From: Streptomyces venezuelae
Lineage (GTDB): Bacteria; Actinomycetota; Actinomycetes; Streptomycetales; Streptomycetaceae
Reading direction: 5' to 3'
Length of the DNA stretch: 64,000 bases
NCBI RefSeq assembly: GCF_008642355.1
Contig: NZ_CP029193.1
Span: 6,162,001-6,226,000, forward strand
The stretch's first letter is position 1. Every line of letters starts with the position of its first letter. The translations under genes and the position numbers were made by a program. This document shows, piece by piece, positions 24,765 to 32,932 of this stretch. The notes beneath the pieces were generated by a model. It did no database searches, was not told the DNA's origin, and was given only the letters and a program-made list of their open reading frames with translations.

Positions 24765-25310
24765 ATGCACTGCCCCTTCTGCAGGCACCCCGACAGCCGC
24801 GTAGTCGACAGCCGCACCACTGACGACGGCACGTCGATTCGACGGCGCCGTCAGTGCCCCGACTGCTCCCGTCGTTTCACGACCGTGGAGACGTGCTCAC
24901 TGATGGTGGTGAAGCGCAGCGGCGTGACGGAACCCTTCAGTCGCACCAAGGTCATCAATGGCGTCCGCAAGGCATGCCAGGGACGGCCTGTGACCGAGGA
25001 TGCCCTCGCTCTGCTCGGCCAGCGGGTCGAAGAAGCGGTGCGGGCCACCGGAAGCGCCGAGCTCACCACTCATGACGTGGGCCTTGCCATACTCGGCCCG
25101 CTGCAGGAGCTCGACCTCGTCGCCTACCTGCGCTTCGCGTCCGTGTACCGGGCCTTCGACTCGCTCGAGGACTTCGAGGCCGCCATCGGGGAACTGAGGG
25201 AACAGCGGCTCGAGGCCGAGCCGCGCGACGCGGGCGGAGAGCGCGTCGTGAACGACTGCGGGCCCGGCGGGACTGTCGAAGTCCCGGTGCCCGCCACCGC
25301 CGCCGACTGA
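24765..25310 (+). CDS. nrdR: Transcriptional repressor NrdR
   Basis: ATP/dATP-sensing repressor of ribonucleotide reductase genes. The 181-residue product has the N-terminal zinc ribbon with two Cys pairs ([11 protein letters not shown], then [11 protein letters not shown]) and a following ATP-cone domain ([24 protein letters not shown]). It carries a C-terminal tail of about 30 residues beyond the family's usual 150. Start ATG 24765 is the family's standard MHCPFC start. nrdJ lies 137 bases downstream on the same strand, forming the nrdRJ unit. Confidence 0.96.
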   Translation: MHCPFCRHPDSRVVDSRTTDDGTSIRRRRQCPDCSRRFTTVETCSLMVVKRSGVTEPFSRTKVINGVRKACQGRPVTEDALALLGQRVEEAVRATGSAELTTHDVGLAILGPLQELDLVAYLRFASVYRAFDSLEDFEAAIGELREQRLEAEPRDAGGERVVNDCGPGGTVEVPVPATAAD

Positions 25311-25447
25311 CCGGCTGGCCGACGGGCCGGCGGCGAACCAGACCAGTTGAAGGCGCCCTCCGGGGTGCCCTCGACACCAGACACACATCCGTGCCATGGG
25401 AACAACGTGGCACTTCAGGGCGTTTTAGCCTGATATAGGGAGGCGGC

Positions 25448-28345
25448 ATGACCGAGACGACGAGCGGCCCGGCGCGAGGTTCCCGAGCCAAGGGTTCCAA
25501 GGCCAGCAAGGGTCTGCGTATCGAGCGCATCCACACGACCCCCGGCGTGCATCCGTACGACGAGGTCGTCTGGGAGCGCCGAGACGTCGTCATGACCAAT
25601 TGGCGCGACGGCTCGGTCAACTTCGAGCAGCGTGGCGTCGAGTTCCCCGACTTCTGGTCGGTGAACGCGGTCAACATCGTCACCAGCAAGTACTTCCGCG
25701 GGGCCGTCGGCACCCCGCAGCGCGAGACCGGCCTCAAGCAGCTGATCGACCGCATCGTGAAGACGTACCGCAAGGCTGGTGAGGACTACAACTACTTCGC
25801 CTCGCCCGCCGACGCGGAGATCTTCGAGCACGAGCTGGCCTACGCCCTCCTGCACCAGATCTTCAGCTTCAACTCTCCGGTCTGGTTCAACGTCGGAACC
25901 CCCCAGCCCCAGCAGGTGTCCGCCTGCTTCATCCTGGCCGTCGACGACTCCATGGAGTCGATCCTCGACTGGTACAAGGAAGAGGGCATGATCTTCAAGG
26001 GCGGCTCCGGCGCCGGCCTGAACCTGTCCCGCATCCGTTCCTCCAAGGAACTGCTGTCTTCCGGAGGCAACGCCTCGGGTCCCGTCTCCTTCATGCGCGG
26101 TGCCGACGCCTCCGCCGGAACCATCAAGTCCGGTGGTGCCACCCGCCGCGCCGCCAAGATGGTCATCCTTGACGTCGACCACCCCGACATCGAGGGCTTC
26201 ATCGAGACCAAGGTGAAGGAAGAGGAGAAGATCCGCGCCCTGCGTGACGCGGGCTTCGACATGGACCTGGGCGGCGACGACATCACGTCCGTCCAGTACC
26301 AGAACGCCAACAACTCGGTCCGTGTGAACGACACGTTCATGAAGGCGGTCGAGGAGGGCGGCAAGTTCGGCCTCACCTCCCGCATGACGGGCGACGTCAT
26401 CGAGGAGGTCGACGCCAAGTCGCTCTTCCGCAAGATGGCCGAGGCCGCGTGGGCATGTGCCGACCCCGGCATCCAGTACGACGACACGATCAACGCCTGG
26501 CACACCTGCCCGGAGTCCGGCCGTATCAACGGCTCGAACCCGTGCAGTGAGTACATGCACCTGGACAACACGTCCTGCAATCTCGCCTCGCTGAACCTGA
26601 TGAAGTTCCTGAAGGACGACGGCAAGGGCAACCAGTCCTTCGACTCCGAGCGTTTCTCCAAGGTCGTCGAGCTGGTCATCACCGCGATGGACATCTCGAT
26701 CTGCTTCGCGGACTTCCCGACGCAGAAGATCGGCGAGAACACCCGCGCCTTCCGTCAGCTGGGCATCGGCTACGCCAACCTGGGCGCCCTGCTCATGGCG
26801 ACCGGCCACGCCTACGACTCCGACGGCGGCCGTGCCCTCGCCGGTGCCATCACGTCGCTGATGACGGGTACGTCGTACAAGCGCTCCGCCGAGCTCGCCG
26901 CGGTCGTCGGCCCCTACGACGGCTACGCCAAGAACGCCACGCCGCACAAGCGCGTCATGAAGCAGCACGCCGACGCCAACGCCGCGGCCGTCCGCATGGA
27001 CGACCTGGACACGCCGATCTGGGCCGCCGCCACGGAGGCCTGGCAGGACGTCGTCCGTCTCGGCGAGAAGAACGGTTTCCGTAACTCCCAGGCGTCGGTC
27101 ATCGCCCCGACCGGCACCATCGGTCTCGCGATGTCCTGCGACACCACGGGCCTGGAGCCCGACCTCGCCCTGGTGAAGTTCAAGAAGCTCGTCGGTGGCG
27201 GCTCGATGCAGATCGTCAACGGCACCGTGCCGCAGGCTCTGCGTCGCCTGGGCTACCAGGAGGAGCAGATCGAGGCGGTCGTCGCCCACATCGCCGAGAA
27301 CGGCAACGTGATCGACGCCCCGGGCCTGAAGCCCGAGCACTACGAGGTCTTCGACTGCGCCATGGGCGAGCGTTCCATCTCCGCGATGGGCCACGTCCGC
27401 ATGATGGCCGCGATCCAGCCGTGGATCTCGGGCGCCCTCTCCAAGACGGTCAACCTGCCGGAGACCGCCACCGTCGAGGACGTCGAAGAGGTCTACTTCG
27501 AGGCCTGGAAGATGGGCGTCAAGGCGCTGGCCATCTACCGCGACAACTGCAAGGTCGGCCAGCCCCTCTCCGCCAAGAAGAAGGAGGAGGAGAAGGCCGA
27601 GATCACGGAGAAGACCGAGGACACGATCCGTGCCGCGGTCGAGAAGGTGGTCGAGTACCGCCCGGTCCGCAAGCGCCTTCCCAAGGGCCGTCCGGGCATC
27701 ACCACGTCCTTCACGGTGGGTGGCGCCGAGGGCTACATGACCGCGAACTCCTACCCGGACGACGGTCTGGGTGAGGTCTTCCTGAAGATGTCCAAGCAGG
27801 GCTCGACCCTCGCGGGCATGATGGACGCCTTCTCCATCGCCGTCTCCGTCGGCCTGCAGTACGGCGTGCCCCTGGAGACGTACGTCTCCAAGTTCACGAA
27901 CATGCGCTTCGAGCCGGCCGGCATGACGGACGACCCGGACGTGCGGATGGCGCAGTCGATCGTCGACTACATCTTCCGTCGCCTGGCGCTGGACTTCCTG
28001 CCCTTCGAGACGCGCTCCGCGCTCGGCATCCACTCGGCCGAGGAGCGTCAGCGCCACCTGGAGACCGGGTCGTACGAGCCCGCCGAGGACGAGGTGGACG
28101 TCGAGGGGCTGGCCCAGTCCGCTCCGCGACAGCCCGAGTCCCTGAAGGCGGTCGCCACGCCGAAGGCCGAGGCCGAGGCGGCCAAGGAGGTCCCGCAGCA
28201 GGCGCACACCAGCGCTGAGCTCGTGGAGATGCAGCTGGGCATCCAGGCCGACGCACCGCTCTGCTTCTCCTGCGGTACGAAGATGCAGCGCGCCGGTTCC
28301 TGCTACATCTGCGAGGGCTGCGGCTCGACCAGCGGCTGCAGCTGA
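25448..28345 (+). CDS. nrdJ: Adenosylcobalamin-dependent (class II) ribonucleoside-diphosphate reductase
   Basis: Reduces ribonucleotides to deoxyribonucleotides using B12. The 965-residue product has a basic N-terminal tail (residues 1-25), a barrel with NPCSEYMHLDNTSCNLASLNL, and the finger-loop and radical-generating parts of the class II enzyme. A C-terminal Cys-rich tail, LCFSCGTKMQRAGSCYICEGCG, probably shuttles reducing equivalents. GGGAGGCGGC precedes ATG 25448. Length and domain order are as in S. coelicolor NrdJ. Confidence 0.96.
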   Translation: MTETTSGPARGSRAKGSKASKGLRIERIHTTPGVHPYDEVVWERRDVVMTNWRDGSVNFEQRGVEFPDFWSVNAVNIVTSKYFRGAVGTPQRETGLKQLIDRIVKTYRKAGEDYNYFASPADAEIFEHELAYALLHQIFSFNSPVWFNVGTPQPQQVSACFILAVDDSMESILDWYKEEGMIFKGGSGAGLNLSRIRSSKELLSSGGNASGPVSFMRGADASAGTIKSGGATRRAAKMVILDVDHPDIEGFIETKVKEEEKIRALRDAGFDMDLGGDDITSVQYQNANNSVRVNDTFMKAVEEGGKFGLTSRMTGDVIEEVDAKSLFRKMAEAAWACADPGIQYDDTINAWHTCPESGRINGSNPCSEYMHLDNTSCNLASLNLMKFLKDDGKGNQSFDSERFSKVVELVITAMDISICFADFPTQKIGENTRAFRQLGIGYANLGALLMATGHAYDSDGGRALAGAITSLMTGTSYKRSAELAAVVGPYDGYAKNATPHKRVMKQHADANAAAVRMDDLDTPIWAAATEAWQDVVRLGEKNGFRNSQASVIAPTGTIGLAMSCDTTGLEPDLALVKFKKLVGGGSMQIVNGTVPQALRRLGYQEEQIEAVVAHIAENGNVIDAPGLKPEHYEVFDCAMGERSISAMGHVRMMAAIQPWISGALSKTVNLPETATVEDVEEVYFEAWKMGVKALAIYRDNCKVGQPLSAKKKEEEKAEITEKTEDTIRAAVEKVVEYRPVRKRLPKGRPGITTSFTVGGAEGYMTANSYPDDGLGEVFLKMSKQGSTLAGMMDAFSIAVSVGLQYGVPLETYVSKFTNMRFEPAGMTDDPDVRMAQSIVDYIFRRLALDFLPFETRSALGIHSAEERQRHLETGSYEPAEDEVDVEGLAQSAPRQPESLKAVATPKAEAEAAKEVPQQAHTSAELVEMQLGIQADAPLCFSCGTKMQRAGSCYICEGCGSTSGCS

Positions 28346-28411
28346 AACCGGGCGGAATCGCGTCGGATGCAGCATCTGATGTAGCCCGCACCCTTGGCTG
28401 AACGGCAGCTG

Positions 28412-28444
28412 GAAAGGGGACCGACCACAGGTCGGTCCCCTTTC
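28412..28444 (+). terminator. Terminator after nrdJ
   Basis: Perfect 15-bp stem (GAAAGGGGACCGACC and complement) with loop ACA, ending in TTTC. It lies 67 bases after the nrdJ stop. Confidence 0.92.
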
Positions 28445-28541
28445 GTCGTCATGGCTCGTCGGCGGTCATGTCTTGTTGTGATCACGGCTGTCGTGGCATG
28501 CTCCAAGACATGATCAAGAGAATCGAGTCTTCCGTCCGCCG

Positions 28542-29666
28542 ATGAGCGAGACGACCGGGACAGGACTGCCCGGATCACCGACCTCACTGTTCGACCATGC
28601 GCTGCGGCTGCACGAACTGATTCCTGGGGAGCCGCTTCCACGTGACGGGTATCCCTTTCCCGACCACGTGTCGCACGATCGCCGAGGTCCGAAAGCACCC
28701 CGAGACCGGAATACGGCGGGCAAGGACGTCGCACGCATCCTGGACGCACATTTCGCCCGCGCTTCTGCTCTTCCCAGCGAATTGGCTCACGTCTTTCACG
28801 ATGTCTACGTTCCGATCCACCAGAACGAGCACATCGCCGCCGCGGCTATGCGGCCGGACACCGAACGCGCATGTCAGACGGGACGCTGGCTGGTCCGCCA
28901 CGGGACCGACCGATGCGCCGTCACCGTCGGACTCGCCCTGCTCGCCGCCGTGGGAACAGCCGACGATTTCCCGCTGATCAAAACGATCGCGTTGCTCTCC
29001 GACCGCTTCGGACCGCTGGCGGCCCACGCCTTCGAAAGACAGCCGGGAGGAGTCGAATCCCTTCTCTGGCTCGCCGAAAGGGTCAGCGGCTGGGGCCGGG
29101 TCTATGTCGTCGAAGCCCTCTGTCGAATCGACGATCCGGCCGCGCGTCCGTGGCTGCTTCGCCGAGCCTGCGACGGAGACTTCCTCAACGGTTACTTCGC
29201 CGGGAGGGTCGCCACCGTCACCAAACTCCATGAAGCGCTCGCATGCCTCGACACCGACAGCGAGATGGTCGACCATGTCGGGCGCCTTCTCCATCAAATG
29301 AGCGACTGTGCGGGCATGGGGCTCACTCTTGCTCACTACCCCTATGCGGCCGTGGTCCTGGAAGCGCACGCCCGCGCCGTCGGCTTGCTCAGCCCGACAA
29401 TTGAGCGCTACTTCACCATTTCGGTGCTCACTCAGTTCCTGATGACGGAGTCTCCCGACACAGTGGGATGCACCACGGCGCAGCAAGGAGCCCTTCGGTC
29501 GGCGTACCTGGAGATTCTCGACCGGACCGAGTGGACCCGGACCGCACGGGAAGGGCTCGCGGCGGATGACGACCGGATGCGGTGGCTCGCCGATCACCGG
29601 GCGCCCGGGTTGAGGCTGCGTGCGTTCCCCGATCGGGAGCCGGACGCCGGGGAACGGTGCAGCTGA
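28542..29666 (+). CDS. Unknown protein, HEAT-like helical
   Basis: A 374-residue protein with no signal peptide, membrane segment or recognised motif. Much of it (about residues 60-330) looks like consecutive amphipathic helices with Leu/Ala spacing, for example TVGLALLAAVGTADDFPLIKTIALL and RVYVVEALCRIDDPAARPWLLRRA. That resembles HEAT/ARM-type repeat proteins that sum up distance along a chain, but no repeat unit is strictly periodic. It contains several Cys and His residues without a clear metal motif. Codon use is less GC3-biased than its neighbours, which hints at more recent acquisition. ATG 28542 has no Shine-Dalgarno sequence. The stop lies 10 bases from the convergent terD-like gene. 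Confidence 0.65.
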   Translation: MSETTGTGLPGSPTSLFDHALRLHELIPGEPLPRDGYPFPDHVSHDRRGPKAPRDRNTAGKDVARILDAHFARASALPSELAHVFHDVYVPIHQNEHIAAAAMRPDTERACQTGRWLVRHGTDRCAVTVGLALLAAVGTADDFPLIKTIALLSDRFGPLAAHAFERQPGGVESLLWLAERVSGWGRVYVVEALCRIDDPAARPWLLRRACDGDFLNGYFAGRVATVTKLHEALACLDTDSEMVDHVGRLLHQMSDCAGMGLTLAHYPYAAVVLEAHARAVGLLSPTIERYFTISVLTQFLMTESPDTVGCTTAQQGALRSAYLEILDRTEWTRTAREGLAADDDRMRWLADHRAPGLRLRAFPDREPDAGERCS

Positions 29667-29676
29667 CGGCGACGGC

Positions 29677-30204
29677 TCAGTCCTCGCTGCCCATCAGGGA
29701 GGCGAAGGTCGTCGGGTCGACATCGAAGCCGCGGACGACACCGCGGAACGACCACGCTCCGGCGTCGTCCCGCGTGAACTGGGCGATCGTCGCGGCCGAG
29801 CTGCCGGAGACGGCGGAGAGGTCGCTCTCCGCCAGGTTGTGGTGTCCCTCGCGGATACGGAACGCGGCGTTGGAGATGTCGCCGAAGACCTTCTGTCCCG
29901 TCTCCTGCTGTATGGCCACTCCCACCACGACCCGCGCGAACGTCGGAGCGAGCCGGTCCAGTTCCAGCGTCATGACCTCGTCGAAACCGAAACCCTGTCC
30001 CGTCCTGCTGTCGCGATTGAGGGTGATCGTGCCGTCGGGGGAACGGCTGTCGAAGTGCACGAGGTAGACAGGGGCGCCGTACGGAGCGTCGGCCGCGTAG
30101 GTCGCCGCGATGATGTCGAGGTCGTTGGGCGGCGTTCCGGCCGGACTCGGGTCCCACTTGAGACCGACTTCGACCTTCTTGATGCCCTTGTGGACGCTGT
30201 TCAC
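29677..30204 (-). CDS. TerD-family calcium-binding stress protein
   Basis: A 175-residue TerD/TerE-type beta-sandwich protein. These bind Ca2+ and are linked to tellurite and other stress and to cell-surface processes in Streptomyces. Visible family features are GLKWDPSPAGTPPNDLDIIAA, the YLVHFDSR strand, NRDSRTGQGFGFDE (an acidic Ca-binding loop replacing the usual SxDxxxGxGxGDDE) and FGDISNAAFRI. Start GTG 30204 has GGAGGGGG upstream. It is a stand-alone copy rather than part of a full ter operon. The promoter faces the divergent NAT gene. Confidence 0.88.
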   Translation of the reverse strand: MNSVHKGIKKVEVGLKWDPSPAGTPPNDLDIIAATYAADAPYGAPVYLVHFDSRSPDGTITLNRDSRTGQGFGFDEVMTLELDRLAPTFARVVVGVAIQQETGQKVFGDISNAAFRIREGHHNLAESDLSAVSGSSAATIAQFTRDDAGAWSFRGVVRGFDVDPTTFASLMGSED

Positions 30205-30397
30205 TGGACTGCCCCCTCCTTGTTCCCCGGCCGCTCCCACTGCACCGGGCCTGTTCCACCACGCGCACGCCATGACGTAACGCACACGCTACGACGTACG
30301 ACTGACAACGTCGTAGCGCCCCAGGTCAAAGACTGGACAACTGAGCCGCGCCCAAACCTGCTTGGTCCGGGTCCGCGAATCCGGAGATCATGGGCCC

Positions 30398-31228
30398 ATG
30401 ACATGGAACGGGGAAGAACTCGACATCGACGCCTACTTGGCGAGGCTCGGGCATACGGGCAAGACGGAGCCGGACCTGGAGACTCTGCGCACGCTCCACA
30501 GGGAGCACGTCGCGGCGATCCCCTTCGAGAATCTCGACATGATGCTCGGCCGGCCGGTACCGCTGGATCTGCCCGCTCTGCAGGACAAGCTGCTGCGCCG
30601 ACGGCGGGGCGGTTACTGCTACGAACAGAATCTGCTCTTCGCGGCGGCTCTGGAGCGCATCGGCTTCGATGTCGCCGGGCTCGGGGCGCGCGTCAGGGCC
30701 GGGGCGACCTCCACGCGTGCGGTGAGCCACATGCTGCTCAAGGTGGAGGTGGACGGCGAAGCATGGCACTGCGACACCGGGTTCGGAGCCGATGGGCTGC
30801 TCGAACCGATCCCCCTGCAAGGGGGCGTGGAAATGCAACAAGGGGAGTGGCGTTTCAGCCTCCACGAGGAGGACGCGGACGACGGCGTCATGGTGCTGCG
30901 GACATGGCGCCCCGGAGATGGATGGTTCGACCTCTACGCGTACACACAGGAGCGGCGGCTCCCCGTCGACTACGTAGTGATGAACCACTACACCTCGACC
31001 CACCCCAGGTCGTCGTTCATCCGCAGGCCCGTGCTGCAGAAGGCCGGTTCCGAGGTGCGCCGCAGGTTGGTGGGCGATCTGCTCACGTTGACCCGCCCGG
31101 ACGGCACGGCGGACGAACGAAGCGTTCCTGTGGGCGAATTGATGGACGTTCTCGACCGCGAGTTCGGTATTGAACTCGATGCCGAGGACTCGGCCGAGCT
31201 GATCCGGGTGCACTACGCCGGAGCGTGA
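30398..31228 (+). CDS. Arylamine N-acetyltransferase
   Basis: A 276-residue NAT-family cysteine acyltransferase using acetyl-CoA on arylamines, hydrazines or an endogenous acyl acceptor. The triad is present: Cys in RGGYCYEQN (about residue 72), His in SHMLL (about 111) and Asp in CDTGFG (about 126). VAAIPFENLDMMLG marks the N-terminal domain. Start ATG 30398 lies 12 bases beyond CCGGAG. Stand-alone NATs like this are common in Streptomyces; there is no neighbouring ansamycin cluster to suggest amide synthase duty. Confidence 0.92.
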   Translation: MTWNGEELDIDAYLARLGHTGKTEPDLETLRTLHREHVAAIPFENLDMMLGRPVPLDLPALQDKLLRRRRGGYCYEQNLLFAAALERIGFDVAGLGARVRAGATSTRAVSHMLLKVEVDGEAWHCDTGFGADGLLEPIPLQGGVEMQQGEWRFSLHEEDADDGVMVLRTWRPGDGWFDLYAYTQERRLPVDYVVMNHYTSTHPRSSFIRRPVLQKAGSEVRRRLVGDLLTLTRPDGTADERSVPVGELMDVLDREFGIELDAEDSAELIRVHYAGA

Positions 31229-31249
31229 CCCGGGCCGCGCTCCGCGCCG

Positions 31250-31261
31250 TACGATGGCGCG
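31250..31261 (+). promoter_or_regulatory. Leaderless-type promoter of the YdbC-like gene
   Basis: TACGAT at 31250-31255 ends 6 bases before GTG 31262. A GTGACC element near 31225 is a possible -35 with a 19-base spacer. The gene has no Shine-Dalgarno sequence, consistent with a leaderless message. Confidence 0.5.
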
Positions 31262-31867
31262 GTGCTGGTCAAGTGGATTCGCTGCTCCGTGGTCGATCGT
31301 CGGGGGTTCGAACGAGGACAGCGGAAGTGGGCGGGGCTTTTGGGGGAGCCGGGGTTCCGGGGGCAGGGCGGGGGGTGGAGCCGGGGGAGGCAAGGGGTCG
31401 CCCATGTCTTCACGTTCTGGGAGAGCCGTGCCTTCTACGACTCCTTCATGGCCCGTTCGCACGATCGGCTGGCTGCCGGGCAGTCCGGAACCTACAAGGA
31501 CCTCCGCGCCAAACTCTTCGACCACCGTTTCGACGTGAAGACCGGGTTCGAGCCGCGCTTCACCGACGTGGACGTGGTGCGCGTCGCGCACTGCCGGGTC
31601 CGCGAGCCGCGGGTGGAGCATTTCGCGCTGATGCAGGAGAAGGTCTGGAACCCCGCCATGGCCGGCTCGCCCGGCATGGTGCGCGGCCTCTTCGGCGAGG
31701 CGCCCGGACACGAGTTCCTGGTGCTCTCCATGTGGCAGTCGGCGGCCGAGCACGGAAAGTACCGCGCCGAGCGGGTGGAGCGTCTTGCGCTGCGGGCGCA
31801 GACGGAGGCGGATGTCGCCGCGCTCGCGGGGGACATCGTGGAGCTTGAGCCGTCGTGGACGGTGTGA
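31262..31867 (+). CDS. YdbC-like (DUF4937) protein
   Basis: A 201-residue protein beginning MLVKWIRCSVVDRRGFERGQRKWAGL. That start, and the duplicated beta-alpha-beta pattern (FEPRFTDVDVVRVAHCRV and VEHFALMQEKVWNPAMAGSPGMVRG later), point to the two-domain YdbC family with a dimeric alpha-beta-barrel-like fold. The G-rich stretch GEPGFRGQGGGWSRG is typical of the actinobacterial branch. The biochemical role is unknown. The gene begins 33 bases after the NAT gene. Confidence 0.8.
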   Translation: MLVKWIRCSVVDRRGFERGQRKWAGLLGEPGFRGQGGGWSRGRQGVAHVFTFWESRAFYDSFMARSHDRLAAGQSGTYKDLRAKLFDHRFDVKTGFEPRFTDVDVVRVAHCRVREPRVEHFALMQEKVWNPAMAGSPGMVRGLFGEAPGHEFLVLSMWQSAAEHGKYRAERVERLALRAQTEADVAALAGDIVELEPSWTV

Positions 31868-31921
31868 TTCCTTCTTGACCTCGGGGAGCCCGGCCTGCTG
31901 GGACTAGGCTGCTTGCCCAGG

Positions 31922-31965
31922 TCCGCTGGTTCACTCCGCTGGTTCACTCCGCTCGTTCACTCCGC
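31922..31965. repeat. 13-bp tandem repeat, intergenic
   Basis: TCCGCTGGTTCAC occurs three times head to tail (third copy with one change), followed by a partial TCCGC. It lies between the convergent YdbC-like and TetR genes. Confidence 0.9.
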
Positions 31966-32058
31966 CTGGTCTGGGCCGCTCAGCTCGTCAGGTTCGTTCC
32001 CCTTGATGTGTACCGGCCGAGCCGGTCCTTCTCGTCTCGGCTTGCGCCGCTCCACACC

Positions 32059-32796
32059 TCACCGCCGTTCGAACGCACCCGCACGAGTCGCCGCGACGGC
32101 CGCGGCCGCCGCCTGGTCCGCGAGGGCCGCGTCGACCGGCTCTCGCGTGATGAATACGCGGAGCAGCAGCGGCGCGGATACGGCACGGACGAGCGCTGCC
32201 GCGTCGGTGTCCGGGGGCGCCTCGCCGCGTTCCACCGCGCGCTCGACGACAGCCTCGCAACGCCCGAACCGCTCGGCGTAGTAGGCGTGGAGGGCATCTG
32301 CTGCCCGTGCCGACTGGAAGGCCGCCGCGACGAAGGCGGTGGGGGCCGCCGCGGTCGCCTCGTCGGAGAAGGACTCGACGACTTCGCGGGCGAGTTCTCG
32401 CAGATCGCCCTCGAGGCTGCCGGTGTCCGGCGGGGTCCACGTGTCCTCACCCGCCATTTCGAGGGCGTCGGCGACCATGCCTTCCAGGCCGCCCCAGCGG
32501 CGGTACAGCGTGGTCTTGTGGACTCCCGAGTGATCGGCGACGTACTCGACGGTGAGGCCGGGATAGCCGTGGTCGGCCAGACCGCTCAATACGGCGTCGC
32601 GGACGGCTGCGCGGGTTCGGGCGGTCCGGCCGCCGGGACGACGGGTGCCTGGGGCGGCTGAGGCCGACGCGGTCGGCGGAACGGGGCCTGCGCCGGCGGG
32701 TGCAGCCGGTGCGACCGACTTTTCTTTGGCCGGGTCGTGGCCTTCCGCGCTCGACGCACCACCGCTCTGACCAGCCGTAACGGCCTCGTCCTTCAT
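32059..32796 (-). CDS. TetR-family regulator, divergent from an ABC-F gene
   Basis: A 245-residue protein with an unusual N-terminal extension of about 50 residues, rich in Pro/Ala/Gly, then a TetR helix-turn-helix (AAVRDAVLSGLADHGYPGLTVEYVADHSGVHKTTLYRRW, about residues 62-100 in pieces) and a ligand-binding C-terminus with Ala-rich helices. It is transcribed away from the ABC-F protein, with only 136 bases between the two start codons, so it most likely controls that gene and itself. A GCAATTGC palindrome in the gap is a weak operator candidate. ATG 32796 is the only good start. Confidence 0.88.
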   Translation of the reverse strand: MKDEAVTAGQSGGASSAEGHDPAKEKSVAPAAPAGAGPVPPTASASAAPGTRRPGGRTARTRAAVRDAVLSGLADHGYPGLTVEYVADHSGVHKTTLYRRWGGLEGMVADALEMAGEDTWTPPDTGSLEGDLRELAREVVESFSDEATAAAPTAFVAAAFQSARAADALHAYYAERFGRCEAVVERAVERGEAPPDTDAAALVRAVSAPLLLRVFITREPVDAALADQAAAAAVAATRAGAFERR

Positions 32797-32830
32797 GGCC
32801 TCGCCCCTACCCCTCTATCCCGCTCGGATG

Positions 32831-32838
32831 GCAATTGC
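32831..32838. promoter_or_regulatory. Short palindrome in the TetR/ABC-F divergent promoter
   Basis: GCAATTGC sits in the 136-base gap between the two divergent starts. It is too short on its own to be a confident TetR operator, which usually has a 15-20 base dyad. Confidence 0.25.
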
Positions 32839-32932
32839 TACTCTGGTTGCATTAGCTGTGCCAGTCTGCCACACTCATCGTAACGCGACAGAGGTTGCGT
32901 TTGGTTGGGTGGATGGAAACCGGGGGTTCCCT

